Shown here: piece by piece, positions 40,206-48,660 of the stretch | Position numbering within the stretch: position 1 is the first letter of the stretch | Layout of the letters: every line of letters starts with the position of its first letter | Assembly (NCBI GenBank): GCA_017458065.1 | Contig: JAFTGD010000038.1 | Location: forward strand, 62,001-126,000 | From: Oscillospiraceae bacterium | GTDB lineage: Bacteria > Bacillota > Clostridia > Oscillospirales > Oscillospiraceae | Length of the DNA stretch: 64,000 nt | Direction: 5' to 3' | The notes under the pieces: model-generated | Told to the model about the DNA's origin: nothing | The model's input: only the letters and a program-made list of their open reading frames with translations | The model's database searches: none | Program-made: the position numbers and the translations under genes

Positions 40206-40769
40206 ATGAATGTCTATGACTTTGACGATACGATCTTTGTGCCGGACAGCTCTGTCTGCTTTATCAGGTACTGTCTGAGGCACTATCCCCGCGCGGTATA
40301 CAAGGTGCTGCCGGGCTCGCTCTGGCAGTTCGTCCTCTATCTCCGGGAGGGGAAGAAGGATGCCCGCAGACTGAAGGAGACGCTTTTCTCGTTCCTGAAC
40401 CGCATTGACAATATCGGGCAGGTGACGGAAGAGTTCTGGGCAGAGAGTATTGACCGGATCGAAGCCTGGTACCTGGAACAGAAGCAGGACGACGATCTCA
40501 TTATCTCCGCTTCTCCCGAGTTTCTGCTACGGCCTGCTGCCGAGAGGCTCGGCGTCAGGCTGATGGCAACCCCGATGAATCCATATACCGGTAAAATCAG
40601 CGAAAAGAACTGCCACGACGCCGAAAAAGTACGCCGCTATCTGGAGCGGTTTTCTCCGGATGAGATCGATAACTTTTATTCTGACTCTCTGAGTGACAGC
40701 CCCATGGCAAAGCTTGCAAAACAGGCCTGGCTTGTAAAAGAAGGGCGACGCATTCCCTGGCCCGGATGA
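40206..40769 (+). CDS. HAD-superfamily phosphatase (SerB/HAD-IB-like)
   Basis: 187 residues. Motif I is DFDDT (residues 5-9) with two Asp, motif II Ser in IISASPEF (about 100), motif III Lys in the KNCHDAEKVRR region, and motif IV DSLSDSPM (about 160), a full catalytic set. The cap is a small helical insert (about 20-85), as in phosphoserine phosphatase-like enzymes. No membrane anchor. It follows the degenerate ATPase after 5 bp, so the active HAD may act on the same process. Substrate unknown. Confidence 0.8.
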   Translation: MNVYDFDDTIFVPDSSVCFIRYCLRHYPRAVYKVLPGSLWQFVLYLREGKKDARRLKETLFSFLNRIDNIGQVTEEFWAESIDRIEAWYLEQKQDDDLIISASPEFLLRPAAERLGVRLMATPMNPYTGKISEKNCHDAEKVRRYLERFSPDEIDNFYSDSLSDSPMAKLAKQAWLVKEGRRIPWPG

Positions 40770-40784
40770 AAAAGAGACGAAAAT

Positions 40785-40823
40785 GCCAACCCCGGCATCC
40801 TGTGGCTGGATGCCGGGGTTGGC
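40785..40823. terminator. Bidirectional terminator
   Basis: A perfect 16-bp stem (40785-40800 with 40808-40823) with a 7-nt loop between two convergent genes. On the minus strand ATTTTCGTCTC follows; on the plus strand AATCTTA. Confidence 0.8.
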
Positions 40824-40837
40824 AATCTTAAACGGGT

Positions 40838-41311
40838 TTAATCTTTTTTGAATTCCGGGACGAAGCTGTGATCGTAGCCCATCTCACGGAGGCGGCGGTT
40901 GATCTTCTTCACGTCCTTGTTGTACATGATGGTCCTGAGTTCGTCATCCGGAACAAAACGGCAGTATCCCACGCAGAAGTTGTCGAACATCGGCCGGTTT
41001 TGGGGCGCGATCTTGTTGAGCAGCATCACAAGACAGATCAGCACCCCGACGAAGAACGAAATAATCAGGTATTTCGGGCAGAAGTAAACGACAAGAAACA
41101 CGATAACGGCCGAAACCAGAATGCAGACCAGAACAGAGGTGGAGGTATAACGTCTGGCGCCGACGGCGATCAGATCCTCGTCGATGGACTGCATTTTTTT
41201 GATCAGCGGGTAGGCCGTGACAAAGTTAAAAAGCAGCTGACGGATAAACACGTAAGACAGAAGCCAGCCGCCAAAGAAGATAGCGGCGGCGAGCATGATT
41301 TTGATCTGCAT
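40838..41311 (-). CDS. Hypothetical membrane protein
   Basis: 157 residues. A first helix (about 4-24), a loop with IKKMQSIDEDLIAVGARRYTS, two close helices (about 57-95), then a cytosolic tail with FCVGYCRFVPDDELRTIMY and a C-terminal basic helix. ATG 41311 with GGGAG is chosen over 41362. I do not recognise the family. It stands alone between a terminator and the divergent asp23 promoter. Confidence 0.65.
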   Translation of the reverse strand: MQIKIMLAAAIFFGGWLLSYVFIRQLLFNFVTAYPLIKKMQSIDEDLIAVGARRYTSTSVLVCILVSAVIVFLVVYFCPKYLIISFFVGVLICLVMLLNKIAPQNRPMFDNFCVGYCRFVPDDELRTIMYNKDVKKINRRLREMGYDHSFVPEFKKD

Positions 41312-41447
41312 AGCGGGATCTCCCTTCGTTATTGATATGCGACTTTTGTGAATATAACACATTTTTCGAAATCTTTCAACAAGGGATGAGCGCTTTCTCT
41401 CAAATCCTGAAAAATATGCAATGAGGCTTTTCTTTTTTTCGCTTTCG

Positions 41448-41456
41448 TGTTAAAAT
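41448..41456 (+). promoter_or_regulatory. Extended -10 promoter of the asp23-nusB operon
   Basis: TGT then TAAAAT (41451-41456), an extended -10, 30 bp before the start codon. The -35 region is T-rich without a clear TTGACA. Confidence 0.5.
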
Positions 41457-41486
41457 AAAACCAACTATGCATTGGAGGAACTTCCT

Positions 41487-41849
41487 ATGGGCGAAAACTA
41501 TATCAGCTACCGTGAAGAGAACGGCAGTATTAATATTTCGGAAGATGTGATTTCGAGCATTGTTCGCACCGCAGCGGCCGATGTGGAGGGCGTTTCCGGC
41601 CTCTCCGTCACCGCAGGGGCGGAGCTTGCCGAGATGATCGGCTTGAAGACCCTGCCGAAGGGGGTCAAGGTCCGCTTTGAGAATAACAGGATTCTGGTCG
41701 ATACGATTATCTCGGTCTCATACGGATGCAATGTGGTCAGTGTCGCAAAGAATGTTCAGGATGCCGTCAGAAACGTGATTTTATCCTCTACCGGGTTTGA
41801 AGACGCTGAGGTGAACGTGCACGTCTCGGGGATCTCTTTTGACCGCTGA
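41487..41849 (+). CDS. Asp23/Gls24 family envelope stress protein
   Basis: 120 residues. INISEDVISSIVRTAAADVEGV and LVDTIISVSYGCNVVSVAKNVQ are the Asp23 signature. Family members sit at the membrane through partner proteins and respond to envelope or alkaline stress. Placement directly before nusB is common in Clostridia. GGAGG with an 8-nt gap fixes ATG 41487 over the TTG at 41472. Confidence 0.88.
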   Translation: MGENYISYREENGSINISEDVISSIVRTAAADVEGVSGLSVTAGAELAEMIGLKTLPKGVKVRFENNRILVDTIISVSYGCNVVSVAKNVQDAVRNVILSSTGFEDAEVNVHVSGISFDR

Positions 41850-41865
41850 TCACCGGAGGCATATG

Positions 41866-42327
41866 ATGACAAGAATAACCGCCAGACAGATCGCTGTTCA
41901 GCTGCTGTTTGCCATGGAGGCCAATTCCGCTTCCGCGGAGGATACGCTGGCGCTGTTTTTCTCCGAAGAACACTATGACACGCTGAAGGATGAGGATAAG
42001 ATCTATCTGGAAGCACCGGATGAGGAACAGACCGCCTATATCCGCCGTATCGTTCAGACCGTCGAGGATCGCCGGGAAGAGATCGACGGGGTCATCAGCC
42101 GCTATTCCAGCGGCTGGAAGATCAGCCGCCTTACCAAATCCACCCTTGCGATCCTGCGCTGCGCGCTGTGCGAGATCCTCTATCTGGACGATATCCCGGA
42201 TGCCGCCGCTGTGAACGAGGCCGTAGAGCTCGGGAAAGCCTATGATTCGCCCCAGGCGGGCGCGTTTATCAACGGGGTGCTTGGAAGCTTCCTGCGCGGC
42301 AGAGAACAGGAGCAGACAGAAGCATGA
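41866..42327 (+). CDS. nusB: Transcription antitermination factor NusB
   Basis: 153 residues, helical. ITARQIAVQLLFAMEA at the start and LRCALCEILYLDDIPDAAAVNEAVELGKAY near the end are diagnostic (the latter is the NusE/boxA contact region). Two ATGs occur in a row (41863, 41866); the second has the better spacing from GGAGG. It forms the rRNA antitermination complex with S10. ATGA overlap with xseA. Confidence 0.93.
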   Translation: MTRITARQIAVQLLFAMEANSASAEDTLALFFSEEHYDTLKDEDKIYLEAPDEEQTAYIRRIVQTVEDRREEIDGVISRYSSGWKISRLTKSTLAILRCALCEILYLDDIPDAAAVNEAVELGKAYDSPQAGAFINGVLGSFLRGREQEQTEA

Positions 42328-43538
42328 TTGCCGAAGGACGCATGACCCTCACGGTCAGCGAACTGAACGACGCTGTCAAAACCCTTCTGGAGGGCGACAT
42401 CCGCTTCACGGATCTCTGTGTGCAGGGCGAGCTCTCCAACTATAAGATCTATCCCTCCGGCCATCATTACTTCACGCTGAAGGATCAGGAGAGCAGCCTG
42501 CGCTGCGTGATGTTCCGCGGCAATGCGTCCAGACTGCGTTTTCGGCCGGAAAACGGTATGAAGGTGTTTGTCTTCGGGAGCCTGCGGGTCTATCCCAGAG
42601 ACGGCGCTTATCAGCTTTATACCAGCAATATTGTCCCGGACGGCATCGGGGATCTGCAGATCGCCTTTGAGCAACTGAAGCAGCGCCTGGAAGCCGAAGG
42701 GCTTTTTGAACCATCCAGAAAGAAAGCGCTCCCGCCCTTCCCGGAGCGGGTTGCCATCATCACTTCTTCTGCCGGCGCGGCGGTCCATGACATGATCCGC
42801 ATCTTCCGTCAGAGGTGGCCCATGACCAAACTCATTCTGCTTCCGGTGCGTGTGCAGGGAACTGAGGCTCCGGCTGAGATCGCCTCTGCGATTCGTTATG
42901 CAAACAGGCACCATGTGGCGGATCTGATCATTACGGGACGCGGAGGCGGCTCTCTGGAGGACCTCTGGGCCTTTAACGACGAGCGTGTCGCGAGAGCGAT
43001 CTACGCGTCTGAGATCCCGGTGATCTCGGCCGTCGGGCATGAGCCGGATGTCACCATTTCAGACTATGTTGCCGACAGACGGGCATCTACGCCGAGTAAC
43101 GCGGCGGAGATTGCCGTGCCGGATTACCGCGAGATACAGGACGTGCTTACGGGCTTTTCAGTCCGGATGAATCAGGCGGTTTCCAGACAGCTGCTCAGAC
43201 AGAGGCAGCAGCTGGAATCCCTGCGGAGCCGCAGAGTGCTGGCGGACGCCTCTTCGTTTGTGGACATCAGGCGGATGGAGCTGGACCACATTCTGGCACG
43301 GCTGTCTTCCGCGGGAGAGAGGATGCTGCTGGAGAAGCGCGCTGGCATCGGAGGCCTTTCCGCGTCCCTGGACGCGCTGAGCCCGCTCAAGGTGCTCGCC
43401 AGAGGCTATGCGGCCGCAAGCGACGGGAGCGGGAAGACGCTGAAGAGCGTCCGGCAGCTCAGCCCCGGAGACCGGATCGGCCTGAGGCTTGCGGATGGTC
43501 GGGCAGCCTGCCTGGTAGAACAATTGGAGGAACGCTAA
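42324..43538 (+). CDS. xseA: Exodeoxyribonuclease VII large subunit
   Basis: 404 residues. N-terminal OB fold (ELNDAVKTLLEGDIRFTDLCVQGELSNYK region, in pieces) then the catalytic domain (VAIITSSAGAAVHDMI, ITGRGGGSLEDLWAFNDE, SAVGHEPDVTISDYVADRRASTPS in parts), followed by a coiled coil and a C-terminal tail. Degrades single-stranded DNA in repair together with XseB. One base separates it from xseB. Confidence 0.94.
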   Translation: MIAEGRMTLTVSELNDAVKTLLEGDIRFTDLCVQGELSNYKIYPSGHHYFTLKDQESSLRCVMFRGNASRLRFRPENGMKVFVFGSLRVYPRDGAYQLYTSNIVPDGIGDLQIAFEQLKQRLEAEGLFEPSRKKALPPFPERVAIITSSAGAAVHDMIRIFRQRWPMTKLILLPVRVQGTEAPAEIASAIRYANRHHVADLIITGRGGGSLEDLWAFNDERVARAIYASEIPVISAVGHEPDVTISDYVADRRASTPSNAAEIAVPDYREIQDVLTGFSVRMNQAVSRQLLRQRQQLESLRSRRVLADASSFVDIRRMELDHILARLSSAGERMLLEKRAGIGGLSASLDALSPLKVLARGYAAASDGSGKTLKSVRQLSPGDRIGLRLADGRAACLVEQLEER

Positions 43539-43539
43539 A

Positions 43540-43767
43540 ATGGCGCGGAAAAAACTGTCTTTTGAAGATTCCCTGAAGCGGCTGGAAGAGATTGTTGCGC
43601 ATCTGGAAAAAGGCGACACTCCGCTACAGGAATCCATTGCACTTTTCGATGAAGGCACCAGACTGCTCGCCGACTGCAGCGGCATGCTGGACGAAGCGGA
43701 ACAGACCGTCGTCAAGCTCAGGAAGGGCAGCGACGGAGAACCGGAGGAACTTCCTTTTGAAGAATAA
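43540..43767 (+). CDS. xseB: Exodeoxyribonuclease VII small subunit
   Basis: 75 residues. LSFEDSLKRLEEIVAHLEKG and LQESIALFDEG are the family signature; the acidic tail EPEELPFEE is usual. Several copies wrap the XseA coiled coil. The ispA start lies inside its last codons. Confidence 0.93.
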   Translation: MARKKLSFEDSLKRLEEIVAHLEKGDTPLQESIALFDEGTRLLADCSGMLDEAEQTVVKLRKGSDGEPEELPFEE

Positions 43768-44641
43768 GGTTTATACGGCCGCGGATTATAAAAAGATGGT
43801 CGAAGACCGGCTGGAACAGTTCTTTGTCCTGCCGGAGAGCGACCCTATGCGCGGATACGCGGAAGCTGCACGTTACAGTCTTCTTGCCGGCGGCAAGAGG
43901 ATCCGGGCCATGCTGGTGCTGGAGTTCTGCAGGATCTGCGGCAAGGCGCCGGAGACGGCGCTGGATGTAGCGTGCGCCATTGAGATACTGCACGCTTACA
44001 ACCTGATCCACGACGATCTGCCCTGCATGGATAACGACGATCTCCGCCGCGGAAAGCCTACCAACCACATCGTTTACGGTGAGTGCGTGGCGACGCTGGC
44101 AGGCGATGTGCTGCAGGCGGAGGCTTTCGGGACGATTTTGCGCTGTGAGCTCCCGGACGATGCCAGACTGCGCTGCGCCACCCAGCTCGCCAATGCCGTG
44201 GGTTTTGACGGAATGTGCGGCGGTCAGTATCTGGATATGATCGGCGAAGGAAAGCAGCTGACGGCACAGCAACTGGACGAAATCAACGCCCGGAAAACCG
44301 GCGCGCTCCTGACCGCGGCCTGCACGATGGGCGTATCTGCTGCGGGAGGCACGGCACAACAGGAAAAAATCGCAGCGCAGTTTGGCGCGGCGATCGGCAT
44401 GGCCTTTCAGATCCGCGATGATATGCTGGATGTTTTGAGCAGCGAAGCGGAGCTCGGAAAGCCGATCGGTTCGGACCGGGAGGAGAACAAGAACACCTAT
44501 ATGGCGCTTCTGGGTCAGGAGGAATGCGAGCGTCTGGTCCTGAAGCTCACCGACCATGCGACAGCACTGCTCCGTGAGAGCTTTGAAGACACGGCGTTTC
44601 TGGAGGATCTTGCATCCAATCTGGCGAAACGGAAAAACTGA
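43757..44641 (+). CDS. ispA: Polyprenyl synthetase (farnesyl diphosphate synthase)
   Basis: 294 residues. Condenses IPP with DMAPP/GPP to FPP. First Asp-rich motif DDLPCMDNDD (about 84), second DDMLD (about 225) and GGKRIRAMLVLE at about 40. The short residue set before the first motif fits a short-chain enzyme. The start is taken as TTG 43757: GGAGG (43743-43747) lies 9 nt before it, it gives the usual ~295 residues, and it overlaps xseB by 11 bp. No ATG occurs in-frame until codon 14. dxs follows after 3 bp. Confidence 0.9.
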   Translation: MKNKVYTAADYKKMVEDRLEQFFVLPESDPMRGYAEAARYSLLAGGKRIRAMLVLEFCRICGKAPETALDVACAIEILHAYNLIHDDLPCMDNDDLRRGKPTNHIVYGECVATLAGDVLQAEAFGTILRCELPDDARLRCATQLANAVGFDGMCGGQYLDMIGEGKQLTAQQLDEINARKTGALLTAACTMGVSAAGGTAQQEKIAAQFGAAIGMAFQIRDDMLDVLSSEAELGKPIGSDREENKNTYMALLGQEECERLVLKLTDHATALLRESFEDTAFLEDLASNLAKRKN

Positions 44642-44644
44642 ACG

Positions 44645-46492
44645 ATGAAAATACTGGATCGAATCAATTCCTCACGGGATGTCAAACTGCTGACCGATGA
44701 GGAACTGCAGTCCCTGGCCGCAGAAATGCGGATGTTTCTGGTGGACACGGTATCCAAGACCGGCGGTCATCTCGCCTCAAACCTCGGCGCGGTAGAGCTT
44801 ACACTGGCGCTGCACCGGGTCTATGACACAGAGAGAGACAGGCTTGTTTTCGATGTCGGGCACCAGAGCTATGTACACAAGATTATCACCGGCCGCAGAG
44901 ACCGTTTTGAGACCCTGCGGCAATACGAAGGGCTTTCTGGCTTTCCAAAACCCCATGAGAGCGTCGATGATGCGTTTATCGCCGGGCATGCGTCCAATTC
45001 CGTTTCCGTTGCGGTCGGAATGGCAAAGGCGAGAACGCTGCTGGGGGAGAACTACGACGTCGTCGCCGTGCTGGGTGACGGCGCCATGACCGGCGGGCTC
45101 GCCTACGAAGGTCTGGCGGCCGCCGCCTCCAGCAAAGAACCGATCGTCATCATCCTCAACGATAACAACATGTCCATCGACCAGAATGTCGGCGGCACGG
45201 CAAGGCTTCTGCAGAGCATGCGCATCCGCCCCGGCTATCTGCGCTTCAAGCGCCTGTACCGGGATGTGTTTTCCGCGGTCCCGGCGGTCTATTCCTTTAA
45301 CCATGAGGTGAAGGAGAAGCTGAAAGACAAGCTGCTGCCGGTCAACACCTTCAGCGCCATGGGGCTCAATTATCTCGGCCCGGTGGACGGACACGACATC
45401 AGGGAACTGGAGAACGTCATCCGGCTTGCAAAGGAAATGGAAGAGCCGGTCCTTGTCCATGTCCTCACGCGCAAGGGCAAGGGTGTCAGCTATGCCGAGG
45501 AGCATCCGGACATCTATCACGGTGTCAGCCCCTTTAACCCCTTCACCGGCGAACTGTTTCCCACGGGCAGATGTTTTTCCGACTGTGCGGGAGAAGTGCT
45601 CACAGAGCTTGCCGGGGAGAAGGAGAATCTCTTTGCGGTTACGGCGGCTATGTCCATCGGCACGGGTCTGGACAGCTTTGCCAAAAAGTATCCAAAGCGC
45701 TTCTGGGACGTCGGGATTGCGGAAGGCCACGCCACTTCCATGGCGGCCGGTATGGCAAAACAGGGCCTTGTTCCGGTTTTCGCGGTGTATTCCAGTTTCC
45801 TGCAGCGCGGATACGACATGCTGATTCATGACGTATCGCTGCAGAACCTGCATGTGGTGTTCTGCGTGGACCGGGCGGGCATTGTCGGCAGCGACGGCGA
45901 AACCCATCACGGGATCTTTGATGTGTCGTATCTGAGAACCGTCCCCGGGATGAGCATCTGCTGTCCCGCAAGCTTTGCAGAACTCGCGGCCATGCTGCGC
46001 GAGGCGATCTGCCGTATGGATGGTCCTGTTGCGGTGCGCTATCCGCGCGGCGGTGAATGCGGCTACAGCGGGCTGCACCCGGAAAAGGAAGCGCTGCTGC
46101 GGGACGGTACGGATCTCACACTGGTGGCTTACGGCACCATGATCTGCGAAGCGCTGCGCGCAGCGAACATGCTGGCGGAGCAGGGGATCTCGGCGGAAGT
46201 CATCAAACTTGGCGAGATCGGCGGAAGCAGCTATCCGATGGTCATGACCTCTCTGCGGAAGACCGGCAGGCTGCTGGCGGCGGAAGAGGTGATCGCCACA
46301 GGCTGTATCGGCACGGTGCTGAGCACGGCGGCCGCGGAAAACGGCATCCCCGTGAAAGCAGCGCTGCTCAATCTGGGCGAGGGAATCGTGGTCCACGGCG
46401 GGCGTGCACAGCTGATGCACGACTACGGGATCGACGCGCTTTCCGTCGCAGAACGCGGCAGAGCCCTGTGTGCTCCGGAACAGCATGAGTAA
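44645..46492 (+). CDS. dxs: 1-deoxy-D-xylulose-5-phosphate synthase
   Basis: 615 residues, thiamine-diphosphate enzyme at the head of the MEP isoprenoid route. GHQSYVHKIITGR, GDGAMTGGLAYEGLAAAA with LNDNNMSIDQNVGG (TPP motif), the DVGIAEGHATSMAAGMA segment and DRAGIVGSDGETHHGIFD are all present. It supplies precursor for the ispA product. The tlyA start overlaps its last codons. Confidence 0.95.
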   Translation: MKILDRINSSRDVKLLTDEELQSLAAEMRMFLVDTVSKTGGHLASNLGAVELTLALHRVYDTERDRLVFDVGHQSYVHKIITGRRDRFETLRQYEGLSGFPKPHESVDDAFIAGHASNSVSVAVGMAKARTLLGENYDVVAVLGDGAMTGGLAYEGLAAAASSKEPIVIILNDNNMSIDQNVGGTARLLQSMRIRPGYLRFKRLYRDVFSAVPAVYSFNHEVKEKLKDKLLPVNTFSAMGLNYLGPVDGHDIRELENVIRLAKEMEEPVLVHVLTRKGKGVSYAEEHPDIYHGVSPFNPFTGELFPTGRCFSDCAGEVLTELAGEKENLFAVTAAMSIGTGLDSFAKKYPKRFWDVGIAEGHATSMAAGMAKQGLVPVFAVYSSFLQRGYDMLIHDVSLQNLHVVFCVDRAGIVGSDGETHHGIFDVSYLRTVPGMSICCPASFAELAAMLREAICRMDGPVAVRYPRGGECGYSGLHPEKEALLRDGTDLTLVAYGTMICEALRAANMLAEQGISAEVIKLGEIGGSSYPMVMTSLRKTGRLLAAEEVIATGCIGTVLSTAAAENGIPVKAALLNLGEGIVVHGGRAQLMHDYGIDALSVAERGRALCAPEQHE

Positions 46493-47282
46493 AATACGAC
46501 TGGACCAGCTCGTCTTCGACAGCGGCTATGCCGAAAGCCGGGAACGGGCCAAGGCCATTGTGATGAGCGGCGCCGTCTATGTGAACGGTCAGAAGGCGGA
46601 CAAGCCCGGAATGGCGGTCCCAGCCGACTGCGAGCTGGAGGTCAGAGGCGCCCCGCTCAAATACGTTTCCCGAGGCGGTCTGAAGCTTGAAAAGGCGCTG
46701 AAGGTGTTCCCGGTAAACCCGGAAGGAAAATGCTGTATTGACTGCGGCGCTTCGACCGGGGGCTTCACCGATGTGCTGCTGCAAAACGGCGCTTCAAAGG
46801 TCTACTCCGTCGATGTCGGCTATGGGCAGCTCGCCTGGAAGCTGCGGCAGGATGAACGCGTCGTCAATCTCGAACGCTGCAACCTGCGCTACCTGACAGA
46901 GGAACAGATCCCGGAACCGCTGGATCTGGCGGTTATGGATGTGTCGTTTATTTCGATCCGGCTGATTCTTCCCGTGATCCGGCAGTTCCTGAAACCGGGG
47001 GCGGATTATATCTGCCTCATCAAGCCTCAGTTTGAGGCCGGCAGAGAGCAGGTCGGGAAAAAGGGCGTTGTGAGAGACCCGGATGTACACCGTTCGGTGA
47101 TCCAGACCTGCCTGGACTCGGCCAGAGAAGACGGATACAGCGTGATGGGACTGGATTTTTCTCCCATCCGGGGGCCGGAAGGTAACATCGAGTTTCTCTG
47201 CCATCTGGTGAATGAGAAACGGGCCGAACCGGAGATCAAAATTGCGGCCGTTGTAGAAGCCGCGCACAGGGGAAAGCTATGA
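46485..47282 (+). CDS. tlyA: TlyA family rRNA (cytidine-2'-O)-methyltransferase / hemolysin-like protein
   Basis: 265 residues. An S4 RNA-binding domain (1-~60: IRLDQLVFDSGYAESRERAK) is followed by a FtsJ-type methyltransferase with SAM motif CIDCGASTGGFTDVLLQNGA (about 85-105), the catalytic Lys-Asp-Lys-Glu set in MDVSFISIR and LIKPQFEAGRE. Methylates rRNA ribose; loss in mycobacteria gives capreomycin resistance. ATG 46485 rather than 46470 is chosen. Overlaps dxs by 8 bp and nadK by 4 bp. Confidence 0.92.
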   Translation: MSKIRLDQLVFDSGYAESRERAKAIVMSGAVYVNGQKADKPGMAVPADCELEVRGAPLKYVSRGGLKLEKALKVFPVNPEGKCCIDCGASTGGFTDVLLQNGASKVYSVDVGYGQLAWKLRQDERVVNLERCNLRYLTEEQIPEPLDLAVMDVSFISIRLILPVIRQFLKPGADYICLIKPQFEAGREQVGKKGVVRDPDVHRSVIQTCLDSAREDGYSVMGLDFSPIRGPEGNIEFLCHLVNEKRAEPEIKIAAVVEAAHRGKL

Positions 47283-48118
47283 TTGCTCTATGTTCAAACC
47301 CCTATCGGGACACCAATCTGTCCAGGGCGGAAGAATGCCGGAGGATCCTGACGGACGCCGGATACCGGGCGTGCATCTGTCCGGTCTTTACGGATGAGGA
47401 CTGGACTGCGCCGGATGGGATCCGGGTCACACAGCTGCGTGACGTGATGGCGGAGCTGTCCCATGTCATTGTACTCGGCGGAGACGGGACCATCCTCGCC
47501 GTGGTGAGAGAGCTCCACGGGCTGTCCGTTCCGATCCTTGGCGTCAATCTTGGTACAAAGGGGTTTATGACCAGCCTGGAGCCGGAAGAGCTGGGGCGGA
47601 TCACGGAAGCCCTGTGTCCGGACGTCCCGGTCAGCGAGCGCATGATGCTTGATGTATCTCTCATCAGAGGGAATAAGACGCTGCTGGAGGACCACGCCCT
47701 GAACGATGTTGTCATCCACGGCTATGGCGAATGTATTCAGCCGACCGCCTGGGCGGACGGGAAACAGATGTTCTCGTTTTCGGGCGACGGGCTGGTGGTT
47801 GCCACGCCGACCGGGTCAACGGGCTATTCCATGTCCGCAGGCGGGCCGATCGTCGAGCCGGACGCGAGAGCGATCCTGCTCACGCCGATCTGCGCCCATA
47901 CGCTCTCGGCAAAACCGTATGTTCTCTCCCCGCAGAAGAAAGTCCGTGTTCTGACGGAAAAGCTGACCGGAAGACGCGCCTATCTTGCCGTAGACGGCTA
48001 TTCGGTTGCGGACCTGGAGAGCGGGGATCTGCTGGAAGTGCGCCAGTCGCAGCACTTTGTCAGGATGATCGAGCTCTCGGGGAAGAGCTTCTATGAACGG
48101 CTTGAAAAATTAGTCTGA
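47279..48118 (+). CDS. nadK: NAD kinase
   Basis: 279 residues. VLGGDGTILAVVREL carries the GGDG motif and the catalytic Asp; ALNDVVIH and DGLVVATPTGSTGYSMSAGGPIV are the NAD site motifs. Makes NADP for biosynthesis, including AroE and the MEP pathway. ATGA overlap with tlyA. Normal length. Confidence 0.94.
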   Translation: MIALCSNPYRDTNLSRAEECRRILTDAGYRACICPVFTDEDWTAPDGIRVTQLRDVMAELSHVIVLGGDGTILAVVRELHGLSVPILGVNLGTKGFMTSLEPEELGRITEALCPDVPVSERMMLDVSLIRGNKTLLEDHALNDVVIHGYGECIQPTAWADGKQMFSFSGDGLVVATPTGSTGYSMSAGGPIVEPDARAILLTPICAHTLSAKPYVLSPQKKVRVLTEKLTGRRAYLAVDGYSVADLESGDLLEVRQSQHFVRMIELSGKSFYERLEKLV

Positions 48119-48141
48119 ACCTGCGGAAAGCAGGCGGACTT

Positions 48142-48633
48142 ATGAATACGAAAAACAAAAATAAGGATGAAAGGGTGTCTGGAACTGTGAAAAGCAACCG
48201 TCAATCGATCATTCTGGAGATCATCTCCACAGAAGAAATCGAAACCCAGAACCAGCTGATGCTTGCCTTGAAGGCAAGGGGAATCCACACGACTCAGGCA
48301 ACGCTCTCCCGCGATATTCGGGATATGCACCTTACCAAGGAGGCGGCGCCGAACGGAGGCTATCGCTACGTGGCGGCGCGCCGGGATAACGGCGATCATG
48401 TGATCCGCCTGCAGAAAATCTTCCGAGAAAGCGTGGTCTCCTATGATATCGCACAGAATCTTTTTGTAATCCGCACGCTACCCGGTCTGGCCTCCGCCGC
48501 GTGCAGCGCCATGGACGCGATCCATGTCGACGGTCTTGTCGGCACGATTGCCGGAGACGACACGGCCTTTCTGGCCATGCGGGACAACGACGCGGCGTTG
48601 GCCTTGTTTGAGGAGATCCAGCACCTGTTTTAA
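48142..48633 (+). CDS. argR: Arginine repressor ArgR/AhrC
   Basis: 163 residues. N-terminal winged helix (QSIILEIISTEEIETQNQLMLAL, TQATLSRDIRDMHLTK, in parts) and the C-terminal hexamerisation and arginine-binding domain (VDGLVGTIAGDDTAFLAM with the GTIAGDDT motif). Controls arginine genes; it also sits before recN in many Firmicutes. It starts at ATG 48142, though a GTG further in would give the more usual ~150 residues. Confidence 0.92.
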   Translation: MNTKNKNKDERVSGTVKSNRQSIILEIISTEEIETQNQLMLALKARGIHTTQATLSRDIRDMHLTKEAAPNGGYRYVAARRDNGDHVIRLQKIFRESVVSYDIAQNLFVIRTLPGLASAACSAMDAIHVDGLVGTIAGDDTAFLAMRDNDAALALFEEIQHLF

Positions 48634-48660
48634 TCAGCGGAATATCGGAGTGAAGCATTC

